Shown here one piece after another: positions 25,301 to 40,500 of a stretch of DNA of 64,000 nucleotides. Location: the NCBI GenBank assembly GCA_022829145.1, contig CM040741.1, positions 56,230,180-56,294,179 of the forward strand. Reading direction: 5' to 3'. The stretch comes from Albula goreensis. Lineage: Eukaryota > Chordata > Actinopteri > Albuliformes > Albulidae. The notes below the pieces were generated by a model. It saw only the letters and a program-made list of their open reading frames with translations, did not search any database and was not told the origin of the DNA. The stretch's first letter is position 1, and each line of letters opens with the position of its first letter. Both the position numbers and the translations under genes were made by a program.

Positions 25301-28300
25301 TTTTCAAAAAGGTATCTGAGAATGTATGAATAAGACAACAGTACATGAGTACAATGTAGATGCTTTCTTAAAATATGTATACTATTATATGTGCACTATT
25401 ATACTCTGCTGTTAAAACTCATGAAGACATTTTGGTGTGGCCAGAAGCAGATTGGCTCCAGTTCTGGGAACCGCTGGGTTCTGCTCAAGGTTTTTTTCCT
25501 TTAAAGGGACCTTCTACTTGCCAATGTCACCCTAGGCTTGCTCTGGGGGGTCTCAGATCCAGGTTCTATGTAAATCTGCTTTGTGACATTACTACTGTAA
25601 AAACAGTACACAAATAAAACTGAACAAAACTGAAAGGAATATATTATTCTGTTGCTAGTGCTACTGTGCATATGCATACTGAGACTTAGTAACATGTTTT
25701 AATTTGCCTGAATAATACTCTCAATCTTTTCACAGATCAAAGGTATAAGAGAACGGCAGGCTACATTTGGTCCCCGAGCTGCCAGTTTGAGAGACCTGCT
25801 CTACAGTATATTACATCTGCCAGTTAAAACCTTCAACAGAATAAGTTTCCTGAATTTTTTTTTATTATTTATAGCGTTCCATAATCTTCACACTGCTGAA
25901 TTTTGAAGTCGCTTCATTTTGACACTAATGCTCCAAGCATATTCAGCTTAACAATTTTTACTCCGTGGCAGCAGACAATTGTTTCTTGTATACAAAAAAT
26001 GTACTGTGAACGTAGCTGATAATCAGCTGCACCACTGAATGTAGAAACAGATGAAATACACACGAAGACATTGGATATCCCCCTACCCTCCAAAACTACA
26101 AAAAGGATTACAGACCTGTTAAATCCTGTTCTACAAGGTTAATCTATTCAAATCCCAACAGTGGACTGATGCAGTTGAAAAAGGAAAGAAATTAATCAAC
26201 TTCAAAGTGATCTATCATTATTGCAGTACATACAAAATGAGAAGAGCCATCTCCCAATCGTTTATCAAAGCTTCTCCCTGTACCATTCCCAGTGGTTACT
26301 TAGCTATCCTGGCACCTTTCTTATTCATTATTATTCCCACTTCACATCTTATCCTGCTCATCTTGTTAACTGTTGTTAGTCTTACCTTGAAGGCATGTTG
26401 CAAGTATGTCATATTTTACACAACTTTGAGGCCAATTTTGAATCTCAACCCTGAAAAATGGCCTATTTTTGGCAACGTGGCTATTTGCTCCAAGAGCATT
26501 AGTAGAACTTTCCTTTGATTAGACTACTGCACCTGGTTATCAGAATAAAACGCTGCAGACTGGATGTAAGGATCTTTGAAGGGAAGGTTTTACAGCTGGC
26601 ACTTACTTTCAGATGAGACAAACTTAATCACAGTGTCCGTGGCAGCATCTCCCACAAAGACACTTCCGTCTCTGGTGACAGCAATGTCATGAGGCATTTT
26701 AAACTCCTGTGCAAAGGCAGAGAGCAAAATAAGCATCAGACAGTCTCTTGAGAGGTCTAAGTGCTACAGCTCTAACATCAGTTCAACTGGATTTGACAAT
26801 GCAGGAGGAAAAAAGGCTACAAGGATTACAAATACCACAGGTTTTTTGGGCTACACATTTAGGAATTCAACAATTAACATGTAATTGAATAACATTCAAT
26901 TAATAATTGATTTTTTTTTACGTAAAAAGAGATGCCAAGTAATGTTAGCTAATTGTGGAAATACAAATAAGGGCACACTGTATTTTACCAGTGATTTTTC
27001 AACAACAGAATGCCTTTGCCAAATGACCCAAACAGACCAAATGCTCAGTGTGTGTGGCACACAAGGCTCATTATATGCCACACACATTCATAATTAAATA
27101 AGACAAACAATGATGAGCTCCAAAAGAGATACAGCAGTGATACGGGACTCCATTCCAAAACAAAAACAACCAATGTAAATGGGTTACCTAAATAAATGTA
27201 ATAAAACAGTATTTAAAAAAAGAGAAATGGACTGAAGCCCCTGAGATCACTCGGGCAGATTAAAGACCGGCTTGCCAGGACAAAATGCACCTTCGCACAC
27301 TTAATAGAGCCAGATAAGTCTTTTACTGGTATTCAATCAAATTACGTCCAAGCATCCGATTAGCAGGGAGAGTCACAGAATCGGACTCTCATAAATCACG
27401 CTGGAAGCAGAGGGTGAAAAACGGTGGCAGAGCTGTTCCTGAGGGTGGACAGATAACCAATCAGCTTAAGTGGAGCAGGTCGGGCAAGGAACACAGAGGA
27501 TCCATTGCGGCAAGGGACAGGTCCATCCGTCACACAGGCCTTGAGCCTGGCCCCTCAGATCAACGGGCAATCCCGTGAAAATGGCCAAAACGCCCAAGCA
27601 AAAGGTCAAAACTGTTTGCTACAATATATTATGACCCCAACAAACCTAACATACTTTCCAACTTCATGCCTACTTTGTGTTCCAGAGAGACTCTAAATGA
27701 TTTGACCTTTTTGAACTAATGAGCTGATTAATGGCTGATGGTGGCTAAGGTAATGAGTATCACCAACACCGGTCTATGCTGTTTTGGCCTCAGCTATGTG
27801 GCATGATTGCCAGACACGGTCTTAAAGCAGATCGGATTGTAGGGATCTTAATCCTCATTATTTAGGAACTAATTAATCAGAGGTCTTGAATAATTCTTTA
27901 AAACCACAAGTATTATAGAATATAAAAATTAAAATTACTTAATGTAAAATATTATTTTGTGACTTCAAATTATGAACAAATCACAACAGGTTATAATTAT
28001 GTGTAGTGACTCCTGTGCATGCTTGTTTTTATTATAGTCAGTCACACAATGTAGATTTTGGCTCACTGCCATTTGCTTTGTCTTTGGATTCTTCATCATC
28101 TACCAAAATAGTTTAATTTCAATGAGTGGGTGTCAACACTTCCACCTGTCAGTCAAAAATCTAACCAATTAAAAATGCAATCATTTTCTTTAGAAAACAC
28201 TGGCCAAATAAAATACAAAATGAAAACACTGTTGATATATTAGATTTAAAAGATCTGGAATATGGGTCATTTATTCTTCATAGTTTGCATAGTTATTTCT

Positions 28301-31300
28301 GGCATAACAGGTTTTAAGAGGGTAAATCATCCCTGAGGACAATAAAAGTGACTGATTTAGAACATTTAACAGCTTGTTAGAATTTAGGAGTTGCTTCAGT
28401 GGTTGGAAAGAAAACCAGAAGACCAGAGTACCCCAGGCAGGAGGCTGAGTACCACTGTTACACGTTACATTGAACAGCCAGACCCCTCAGGTTTTCAATT
28501 CTTTTTATTGCAAGTTTTGACTTGAAATGGAAAAGCTATGCTGCACTACCTAGACCCAAAGCTGTGCACCTCATTCAGCTTAGCTGATCACAATGCACTG
28601 ACAGGTCAGCCAACTGACAAGATGAAGAACAAAGGCATGCATTCTGTTCCTGTCATGCAGCGCAGTGTATTAATAAAAACAGACATACCTGGGTATCTGG
28701 GCTGAAGGAGTCCAGGATCTCCTTGGTTGAATAATTAATAAGGAATCCTCGGAGGGGGGCCGATTGGCCATAGGCAGACTCTCCATTCACAGCATATATC
28801 AAACCACCTAAAACACATATTGCACAACCTCAGAAACAGAACTTAGAGTTACAGATATACTAATCAACCAAGCATGGTATAAATCCAGAACTACCATTCT
28901 AATGATTCGTTTTTGATTTTGAGATGCTAAAGGGTGAGCTATTACACCGAAAGTCCCAGTTTCCAATAAAAAAAAAAACTTGCAAAAACCTTGCAGAATT
29001 ACACAAAGGGAATTGTCTTAACACTAATGCTAGACAATATACTTTGGGACACTACTAGAAACCTAAAAAGTCAAAAGTGGTGTTATATATCTGTTTTTAT
29101 GAGCTGGCTAGCCACCTGCATGGTGACATACCATGAACCATTTAAAAGAAAATAAACTGATGCAAAGTAGAGGAATAACTAACTTAGTATCTAAAATGTG
29201 TATCTAAAGAATCCTTTCAATGGTTATTTCAAGGTGGAGATGGACATTTAAAAAAAAAACATTAAATCATACACCGCTATCTCAATAACTTGCTGCTGTT
29301 GGAGTCTTTCAAAGAGAAAACATTAATGAGGTATGTTAAACTGCAAGTTTTTTTTCCTTCTTGAAAAATTCAGAGCAGCACCCAAACCACAAATGTGAAA
29401 GAGCACAGCCTTTTAAGTCTGTGGTCTTGACACACCTGTGAGCTTTGCAATACTGGTGATGGAATATCCTGACCTACAATTAATAAACCACTCAGTAAAT
29501 AGTAGGGATGCACCAGTTCACAGTTCGCAATGTACTAATTTTGGTATTATGGTTTGCTCCATTTTTGGTACGGGGGAAAAAAATGGCAATGACAAGGTAC
29601 CTTTCACTTTTCATACATACCATGGACAGGTGCGTAGGAAACCGCGAACACCTCCCCTCCAAACTCCTCTTTCTTTATCTCCTTGACAAACTCCCCAGTT
29701 TCAGCCAAAAAGCATTGGATCCGGCCATTCTCACGGTCAGCCACACAGATCTCTTTTCTGTCCGGCAGGAAAGCCAGACTGTGGGGGATTCTGAACTGGA
29801 TCCTTTTCCGTCTGTCTGATGACCCTAAGAAAGAAGAGAAATAAAATAAAGATATAGGGCCCTATTTTCATGAGCAGAGGCAACATGCTACAACTGATTT
29901 AGAATGACAGCAGCAAAATGTGCAAAGCTATTTTCGTCATCACACTGGCAGCGCAACAGGAAAAATGCGGAAGCACAAAGCCACTTGCAAAGGAGCATAG
30001 AAGCGAAATGTCTGGGAGTGTTATGCAAATTATGGGGTGCAATGCCCAAACTGCCATTTTTGTCCAAAGCGGCACTCCTTCCTTAATATGACTGACTCTA
30101 TGTTCACACATAAGCAGAATTTCTGCTCCATAAAAATCGGCGCGTGCTGATTGGGACCATTCTGCAGCAGACATGTAACTCACTAGTGATACATTATTAC
30201 AGAAGGACAATAAATATAGCTGTCAAATAATTATCATCAATATATTTAGCAAGCTAGCTAGCTACAATAGGGCCCCATGACCATAGCGGACCATAACAAG
30301 CAAGTTAGCGAGCACTAGTTAACTAAATAGGATAGCCTATATTTTATAGGTCATAACTATTCAAACAACAAAATATGTAACTATCAGTGCATGCTCTTTT
30401 CTGTCAGTTACTGGTATGACTTTAATTTGATAACATACAATTTAGGGTATCCTTGAATTGTAAGAATGAATGAGTCTGCCTTTTTTTAAGGTTTGACTGG
30501 AGGAGGTCCTTGAAGCGGTAGTTTGAAGGGGGGACATCACGGTTACAGTGCCAATAAGGAGTTGGAATGGACAGCTGCTCTGCCTTAGCTCATCCATGTT
30601 CTCATGTGAGCGCTGTGTGCACATGATGTTATTGCATGTAACACTCATTATGATTGGCTGAAACATGCAATGTTGTGCCAACGCCCTCTAATTGATATTA
30701 ACACACTACTCCACCCATTGCAGATTGTGCCATGTGAAGGACCTCCTATTGCGAGTAGTTCCATGGAATGGACCCGCCCAACAGCTTTGTGCATTTGCCT
30801 CTCCCATCAAATGTTGAGAGAATCAGGAAATGACTGACTTCCAATTTCTGACATATGACTTTGAAAATAATGCCCATAAAGTTGAAAACAATCTAAAGAT
30901 GAGGATTTGTACAGCCTAAAGGCACCTACAGGAGATTTGAGACTTAACTTACAGAAGACTTTTCACAGGTGCCGTGGCATGTTCCTGTACTCAAAAAGCC
31001 AAAAACAAGGGCCTTCTGGGTGGTGTATGCAGCTAAAGCACTAACCCTCCATGCAGCAAGTCACCCCACAATTCAGAATCCACTCATGACTATTTTAGTG
31101 GTAACTGTGGTCAGGAGTCCCTTGGGTCAATGCACAGTTGCCATTGAAGTTGCCCAGAGAGAGAGAGGGTTTTGGATAGCAGGGTATTCTCCTTCCCATC
31201 ACACAACAGTGACTCCTTTGCTCTAGCTGCCTGCATCTAGTTGGCTAGCTACATGCATTCAGGGGATATACATGCTGACAGGGGCTTTCCCAAATTGAGT

Positions 31301-34300
31301 GCACATGTTGCAAGGATGGAACTGTGTTTCATTGCTCCAAATTGAGGAAAGCAAAGGGTTTAACAAAACCCAGCAGAAAACGGAAAGTACTACAGTCTTA
31401 ATAAAAGGAAAGAGGAAAGATAAAAAAAAAAATTGAAAAGCTGAGTTCTGGGTTACAGTTTGAGTGGTGTTTTGACAACAAAACCAAAAACTTGTTTGAT
31501 CTTTTTGTTTTGATGAGAAAGATGTTCCAGTCTGGTTAGGTCAGGTTAGCTAGGTCAGGTTAGGTCAGGTTATTATATTCTTCCATTCTGTCTCAGATCA
31601 ATAACTAAATTTAAACACACACACCTCAACAGCAACATCCTCTTCAATGTCAAAGTGGGGTTTAAATAAAAACACAGAAAAGATTTTCCAGAACACTGAT
31701 TATTTCATTCTAAAAGAGTAAACCTTTGACTTCATGTTCAGAAAATTGATTCCTCCTGCATTTATACAGGAAGAAATTGTGCAAATAATTATGTCTCGTT
31801 ATCTAATTTCAGACAACAAGAACTAGGGCCTGCCGTCTTTCAAAGCTAAGCCTAAGATGCAGCGAGGCTCCTGCTAGCTCATTTGCAGAGCATGGAGACA
31901 GCATCGGCAGGGTTTGGGCGAAAGCAGAGAACCATCTCCATTTTTATCACAGGTAGCAGTGACCTCATGTTAGTTATACAACGCCAGTTTACAGTTTGCT
32001 TGTTAGTGGCTGAAGCACAAGCCTTCCAGGTGCCGAGTTATTCGAGTTCCAGGTGTGACCTTCCCTGTGTCCCTGGAGCATGAAACAGCAGACATGGGAA
32101 CACTGTGCTCACCAGTGCAGTGAGAGGCTGACAAATTGACAGGGCAAGCTCGAAAAGAGGCATGGGTAAACAATGGGATGTTTGTAAATCCAAACACTGA
32201 ACAATTTAAACAGAAGTCTGCTAATGCACATAATTTGTTGCAAACATGTCATATTTTGCAAAAACAGCAATAAATAACAAATTATGAGACAGTAATGTGT
32301 TCTTATGTCAAAACATTAAATATGCAGTGGGGTCTAAAAGTCTAAGACCACACTGACATTTTGTTTTTTCACATTTTTTTATATGTAAACCTGGAAATAA
32401 ACACAAAGTTTTAGGATTTTGAAACATTTTAACAATGAAATTCATGACATTTAAAATGAATACAAAATATTCAAGATTCTACACTATTTCTATGTAAAAT
32501 TTTAGCAAATTTGTGATACTGACCATGTTAACTCCTTTATAAAAATGGTCACACCCCATCAAATATTATGGGGGCATTTACAGGCCATTTAGGCACTTGA
32601 GGACCATGGGATAACATGGATCATCAAGTTTTGCACAAACTTTTGGAGTCCATGTCATCTCCAATGCACACTGTCATTAATGCAAAAGGGGGACATGTCA
32701 AAACTAAAATATTCTGAAATGCATTCTCATTTTTCAAAGATTCAACTTTTCCCTCAAGTTGTTAATATAATTAGTAATAAAAAATATTATATAAAATTAT
32801 AAAAGAATGCATAATAGACGCTATTTCCATGAGTGGCCTGTAGCATCATATTCCAACAAAAAGCTTGCATGTAGTCTTTTCGTACAACTATGAAAATTAT
32901 CCATGGCGAACATGCACAGCTTTTCTAGGCTGCAAGTACTGATGGGTAGCAGGAAATAAGGCAGACAATAGAGTTGTGGTATGTAAGAGAATACTACAGA
33001 AGCAGTCCCTCATTTGCATGAGTTCCCGATGTTGGCTTACTGGTAACCTTCACCTCATGTTAAAGTATTTTTTATCTGCAGAAAGGGCTGTCAAGATCAC
33101 TGTCACTCAAGATGACAACACTCCATCCATAGAGTATGAGCAGTCACCCAGTGCTGCTGTTCAGAGTATGACATGGTCATTATCCCTGTCATAGCCTTCT
33201 TAGTCACCTGATCTAAAGCATTTAGGGATATCATGGAAAAATCATGCAACAGCCTTTTTAAATTCTACAAAGTCTGAGTTGACTGACTTCCTTGAGAAAG
33301 TGTTATACTTGCAACACATGCCTATGATGTGGGACCAAAATGCTAGCTCAGGGACAAATGCTCTGGAGCGATACACACACAGCAGGTGCAGTCCACTGTG
33401 CGTTGCATGCAGGTGGCAGAAAAGAGAGAAAAATGGGTGAAAAAGTAGTCTGTACCTGCTCCCCAGTGTGTCAGGTATTTCCCCTCAGGCGAGAACTTAA
33501 GAATCCTTGCATTGCAGTAGCCATCAGACACATAGATGTTCCCGGTGAGCGGGTCTACAGCCACATCAGTGGGCTGGCAGAAGTGGTCTTTGTCACTTCC
33601 TGGTTCAAAAGCCTGTCCCAAGACTATCAATGGCTTGTCACCTCCTTCACCTCCCAATTTAAAAACCTTAAGATGATGGAGAGAGACAGACAAAATTTCT
33701 AGGTTTCTAGATTCCTATTTGGTAGATTGATATACATGCAAAAAATGGTTGGATTCACTGACGTAAACATTACGTCACACAACCAATAATTATTCCATGC
33801 ACAAATGAATAAAATATAAATACAAACTGATCTTGTTTTACACTCATTTTCTATTCTGTAATACTTAAACATAATATTCTTAAAACATTAATTTTATACA
33901 TTTCATAAATGTATAATGTATTGAATATATATCTATTATATAAATTGTATAAACATTTATTATATAAATTTTATATTAAATTGTATAACTGCTGTTATTG
34001 CAGCTTTCATATATATGCATTTCAATCATTATGATACTACAATATGTACTTCTACAATACATGTCACAACTTGTCAATAATCCGATTTCTATCAAGTGTG
34101 GATAACTGACATATTGAGTAACAAATGGTGTACATCTGGATTTGCACTATATAATATTTACATTTGTGTGCCTGTGTGCAAGCATGCATACATGCATATG
34201 TGCATCTTGTAAATGGATTTAGCTTGTCCCCTTTGGGGTTTATGACCATGTCACATATTTGCATTTCATTGTGAATCACATGTTGCCCATCCAGAAAAGG

Positions 34301-34475
34301 CAGGTCATAAAACAGTTAGTATAAATAATATATAATTCAGAGAAAGTGTTATTGTTACATCATTCTAAATGATAAATAATATAAGAATATTCAGTAATAT
34401 TAGTGATATAGTAATTGTGGTAAATATAGTTTCATTATCATACACATTTTAAATATTCAAATATTAGATGCACAT

Positions 34476-34523
<48 letters not shown>

Positions 34524-37500
34524 TATAAAACAAACAATATCAGGTTTTCACAAATTTGGCTGGTGCTTTTTTTCCATATTTGAGGGAATTGCTGAGGAAA
34601 AGTCTGTTTACCTGATGGAGAGCTACATCAGTGACCCAGTAGTTGTTGTTTTTGTCTGTGGTTATCCCATGTGGCAAATAGAACCTGAGAAGACACAGGA
34701 AAAAATGCATATAAACTGTTATAGCCAACCAAAACAAAACACTTAAAGGAAAATAATATTAAGCTGAATGGTATTAAAGAGCTTCAACAAGCAGTCTGAA
34801 AGCCTAGATGTGCCCATTAAAATCCTTCACAGGATGTTTAACTCTGAGCTTACATGTTTCTTCCAGAAGCTTTGAGGACGGCGCCTTTGGCTGGGTCCAC
34901 CACGAGGATGGTAGAATACTGAATGGGCCCGAGAGACCGCTGTTGGTAGATGCGCTGGTTGTCAAAAGAACTAAAATGGAAAGAGAGCATCAAATTTGTT
35001 GGAATGTTGGAACTTAAAATGCTTATACTGACATCAAAAAATGCTTAGATCTATTTTAACTTTGGCTTTGTGAATCAACCCGCCCTTTGTCTTACAGCAT
35101 CCTTTTCCCTTCCAGAGTGTTTTTCCATCCAGCAGTTATGCAGGCAGAATAATGCAGAGTTAAGAATGCACAGCGCGCATAGTGAATTTAGATTTTCTTC
35201 TCCTTATGCATAAGCAAACACAAGCTTTTTCCACACGGTGCTACTGACACCCTCCCGGAGTGCTCATTTGTTATGTTCCTGAACTTTGCCATTTGATGAA
35301 TTTGGGGCAATTTTGCTACAAGATCCCAAGACTTACAGGTACAGGAGCAGTAAACAGAGTTTTGGGTTGATAAATGGATTAAGAGGGACATCCCTTCTCA
35401 TCCAACACTCCAGATCATTAATTCTGTCTTCTCTCTTTACCTATACAGTGCCATGGCCCCACTCTGGAGCACTGATCCAAGGACGACTCAAATTGAAGAT
35501 GGCCCCCCCGGTGCATGGCTCATCAAATTAATGTTATTCTAGAAACACTATTTGGGAGCATTAATATTAGGCCATGGTGTAAATGATATAGGACAGATCA
35601 GTGAAGCTGAGAGCATGCTGTAATAATTAATTATCCTTCCCAAATCACTCTAATAGCTGTGGTCAGCAGAACTGCAGCAGCTGCATGATGGAAAACTGGG
35701 GGACTAATCACAAGCTCTCATTTTACACCTACATTTAAAAATGCATGGTCAATAATTTAAAGTTAATTGGCTTTTCTGTAATTTTCAGAGTGGACTTAAA
35801 ATCTACCACTTAAATGTCAGCCATGCATTTTGTTATGTTGTGAAAACTATTAGCTAGTGCAATGACTCGGCGTATTTTTCCCCATTTCATTTTTTTCTCA
35901 TTTTTCCTCTCAGCTCCATGATCCAAAAAGACATTTATGTAATTGATTCTCTTACTCATCATCACTGTTTAAAGGGCACCAAGGACTATTCTCTGAAAAA
36001 TGATCAATGGCTCAAATTACAATTATCATTCAACGTGTGCATGTAATTTTAGCTTGATATGCATCTGATGTTTAGTCAAAAAGGTCAGCAGGTATTTTAA
36101 AATTAACCCCAGGAGCAGTGTTTCCACCAACGCACCATCCACTTGATACTTTCCATCAGGATCAAACACAGTGAATTAACAAATCGCAATGACAGCATGA
36201 CCAGGTTTGTAGATAAAGTCTTTTAAATTTGGTCCATAGAACATAAGAAAATCCATGAAAATAAACATGCACATTAAAAATGTACAAAAGTCAATCCCAT
36301 TTCATATTTATGAACATCCAGGGGCTTTGTGATCACCGTAAATGTGCATGTGCAGCAGTGACTGCTGGGCCCACCACTATAACTTCATGATTGACCTCCC
36401 ACAATACTATTTATAAAACAGCATATAATTAATTCAAAAATAAATTAAGGTCAGAGGATAGGAGACCTCACAGACTGTTCATCTTAAAATAGTACAGCTG
36501 GGTGACAGTTTGCCCAGAGCGTGAGATGTGCACTAACATGCAGCTTGAGAGGAGCTGCATAGAAACTGTTGCATAGCTGTTGCATCACTGGGGGTGGGAG
36601 GGTTTGGGAGGTGCCAAAGTCAAAACATCACAGTCACATGGGCACATTTGCCAAGAGCTGTACATGTCTCTCATATTGGAAAAAATAATATACAGCACAA
36701 CTCGGGGTCTTCTTAGCAGGGTTTACTGCTGATGCATAAAGGTAGACCCGTAGTCACTGTGTTTCAAACAACTAATTTTGGGTGCAGAGATCTGACACGA
36801 GTTTACAGCGTTGGCCTTGGCGGAGAGCTACAGACCTATGTGTGACCTAATGGTCACAACACAAAAGCTCAGCACTACCAATGACCTCGGAGAGCAGCTG
36901 CCCTTAACACAGTACTTACTTCACCCCCCATCGGTGGTCTCCCCTGTGGAAGATGACCAGATTATCATCTGAATCCAGGGCCAGGCCAGACACCTGACCC
37001 AGTTTGAGCTGGACCTCTGGCCAGTCTGCCATTTCCACCAGGTGGAATCCTATGACAAAGATAAAAAAATAAGAACAAAAATGTAAGCCTAGAAGCAACA
37101 GTCTGCTCATCCACATTGTGTATGAGATGAGGAATGGTGAAACAATTGCTTGTACTGGAGAACACTGACTACCTAGTTTTGCATGCACCGGTTACTTTAC
37201 AGTCCGGTTTTTTGGCTTGTCGTACTTTTTGCAATACACAGAACGCAAAGTCCATCTGTTCCTGGGGCCTGATTTACCCTAACTGAAGTAATCGGTTCTA
37301 AACGGCAAGTCTTGCCATTATCAGCAATGAGCATCATCTAAGCAGCAGCGGTGCTTGGTAAACTGCACACAAGGCAAACAATTACAAGCTGCCATTAAGC
37401 TTGCACAGAAGGTGCTGTAAAATTATGGGTCCCGTGCTGAAATGAAGATTACTGAAAACAGACTGTGCTGCATGTACAACACATTCGATCTGCCTCAATG

Positions 37501-40500
37501 CAATACCTGGAAAATGATTTAATGATGGGGTAAAAATTAGATTTGGTAGGCATCTGCTTGAACTGCACAGGACATGGTAGGGCAATGAACTTCTTTATAG
37601 GAGGATACAATCATCTTCTTCAAGGATACAATCTGAAGAACAGGATTCCTTTGACTCATTCTCAATCTGAATTTCAGGTAATACAGTATGAAATTTCCCT
37701 GATATCCAATAATGCTTAAAATAATGTTATACTTCTTAATTTCTCAATATATGTTGATTTAGTATACACTATGTTTTAAAAACCACATCTACAAAATTTT
37801 CATAATGGTGGTAATCAACTCCAATAGAACATCTGAATGTGTTCATTTTGCAACAAAATGCTATATGTTATAACTGCAATATCATTTGAAAAAGTACAAA
37901 ACACTATAATTCCATTTTGTTCCAAAATCAGACAATCAATTTTTCCTCTTTCTGAATGCACGTTCCTAACCTAACCAATAAAATCATTAGGTTATAAATA
38001 AACCTGGAAAAAGCCATTTACATTTGGTCTTGTACTTTGATTCATCTTTTGAACTTTATGGAAATTCAAAGGCTGGATTAAATGTAAATTTCCTCATAGA
38101 CAAATAGCATACTGCTGCCAAATCCCTCTGTACCATGTCATAAATCTGGCCCAGTGTATACACTGGATTTTATACTTTAGGGTCCACAAACATTTACAAT
38201 GAAGCATGAAATTGCTGGTGAAGACAATCAACATTACTTTTTAGCAGCTGCAAAGCAAAAAGTGCTGCTTCTGAGAGGACGGTGAATCATTAAAATGTCA
38301 AAAGAAAAAAAAAAAAGTTACAACCATCTTTTTTGTATGATTATTAATAAGTAGCCCAGCCATTCTCAAAGGTAGTACAAAGCCCTCTGTGAATTCTCAT
38401 AAAATGAAGTATTGCTGATACATTGCTATAATATCTTCCTGTGGCTTTGTGTGAAGTTAAACACTGTGAAAAAACTGACCCAACACTGGCCAAAGGAGTT
38501 TATCAGAACCTCACTGCTATGTTCTAAGCAATAGTGTGCCCATAGCATGCTGACCACAGATGCCTTACCCTCCATGCTTATTTAAGTCGTCAATATTACG
38601 CAGAATGTGAAAAACAACGAATCACAATTTCAAAATGGCATTTTAGCCCCCATGTTGGGAAAAAAATGGACAGCAGCTTTACTGAGCTTTGCATCTGGAA
38701 TGAAAGCAAGGTAATAAAATATTCCATTATGTTCCAATATCATACTTACAATAATACACAAAAAAGTGTAAACATTCTTATTTTTCTTCAGTAATTGCTT
38801 TACAAGCTTGGCATAGAAGTACCCAGACACAAAAAACACTTTTATAAACTGGTGGCTAGATCTTTGCTGGCGCCTTGATTACCTGGATGTGGGTTGTCGT
38901 CCCTGTGTGGCTGTATAGAGGGGTGCGACTGTTGCACTCTGAGGCAAACTGTTCTGAAAGCTTCTTCTTTGTGAATTATTCATGGGGAAGATGTCGAGAG
39001 GCGCGGCAATTAGAAAGTCCGGACATGCACAACAAGCTCAAATTTGCCTTTTGCAGCTGAAAACAGGAGCAGATGCCTGAAATAACACTCATTTACACCT
39101 GTTGTATTGGTAATAGGATTTCTAAACCTGATCAATACAAAAGAGACGACAATCCAATTTCAAGTCTCCTCGGTGTCACATGAAATTCTGCCATGGAAAC
39201 CAGAATCGACAGTGTGGCAGCAGAGGCCCACAACCTAGCCAATTAACATCGAAAGCATGAGGTAACGGAATTAATATTGACAGAGAAAACCTAATCCAAA
39301 ATATCCTATTTTGGCTTTGCACAGCTTTGGAATTGCAAGAAAATACTCATTTTGTCATAGTGAAATGTGAAAGAAAAAAAGAAACATGCAAAGGCTCATT
39401 TGGCCAATTAAAACCTTAACTCAAGGGAAATATAGGCAATAACTGGCACTAAAGGAGCACAATATGACAATGGGCTCCGTGCATCTGATGATGGTGTATG
39501 ATTGAAGTGAGATGGGAGAAACATGTTATGCTTTTAAAAATAAAATGGCTAAACAACTACTAACACAAGCAAAACAGAAAACCTGGAAGACATTAGCACT
39601 GCACACTGTGCTTGTCTCAATGGATGCAAATGTTCAGAAACAAGGCCCAAACCCACCTTGCTTTCGAGTGTTAGCCCCAACCACGTTTGCTTGATTTTCC
39701 GGCATAATCTTGCTTCCGGGTGGCCTTACAGTGGACTCTAACTGGTGAAATTTGTGAATTCTGTCCCTCATGAGAATAGCGTCTTCACGCTCATTGTAGT
39801 CTACTCTTGGACCAGGCCAGCCCCGGTCCTTCTTTTGGATAATGCTATCAATTTCTGCCACCAAATCCGACTGGTCTGTCTCTGCGGGATTATATTTATG
39901 CACGTGGACAACATCCTCTCTCTCCCCTAGGATTTTGGAGAGAAGGGAATAGAAGTCACCTGCACAGAAAAGAGGAGGGGAGGAGAGGAAGAGAAAGGAA
40001 CAATAGGCTGTATAAATAGAACTGTTAAGGGAGGAAAAAGGCAGGGCAGAATACCCAGTACAGGGCCCATCCCCTTTTCTGAGAGGAAGCAGCTGAAAAG
40101 GAGAAAATGTTAGACGTGAACACAGACACGTAAGAAATAGAGAGAGATAAAAGGGCTGAGCAGGTGAACACTGGTTCAGTAACAAAGGGGGTTAGCAGCA
40201 GAAGTGGATGTAAGAAGGACCAGATTTCCTGAAGCTCTATCAAGCTATTGAGTGAGATGCATTGGGTCTCCTCTAGGATGGTTCAACTGGATAATGTTTG
40301 GTTTGGAACATTGTCGAATCTTGCAGTAAGTTTCCTTCAAACACCTCCCTGATTCGGTTGTACAGAGGTGAAGGTACCAGAGAACAAGTCCCATATTATC
40401 TGCTGTATTTTTAGGAGCTGACAACAGATTACTTCCCAACCATAATAAAGTATGGTCCTCGCAAAGAAATATGACAGATTTAACAATTTTAACAAGATCC

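Larger units (their letters stand above)
29825..33455 (-). other. pam intron rich in transposon remains (3.6 kb)
   Basis: Roughly half of this intron is repeat-derived: a GGGCCCTATTTT-end element (29856-30878) and a Tc1-like remnant (32325-33340). Between them lies the AGGTCA direct-repeat cluster at 31538-31567. Confidence 0.65.
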
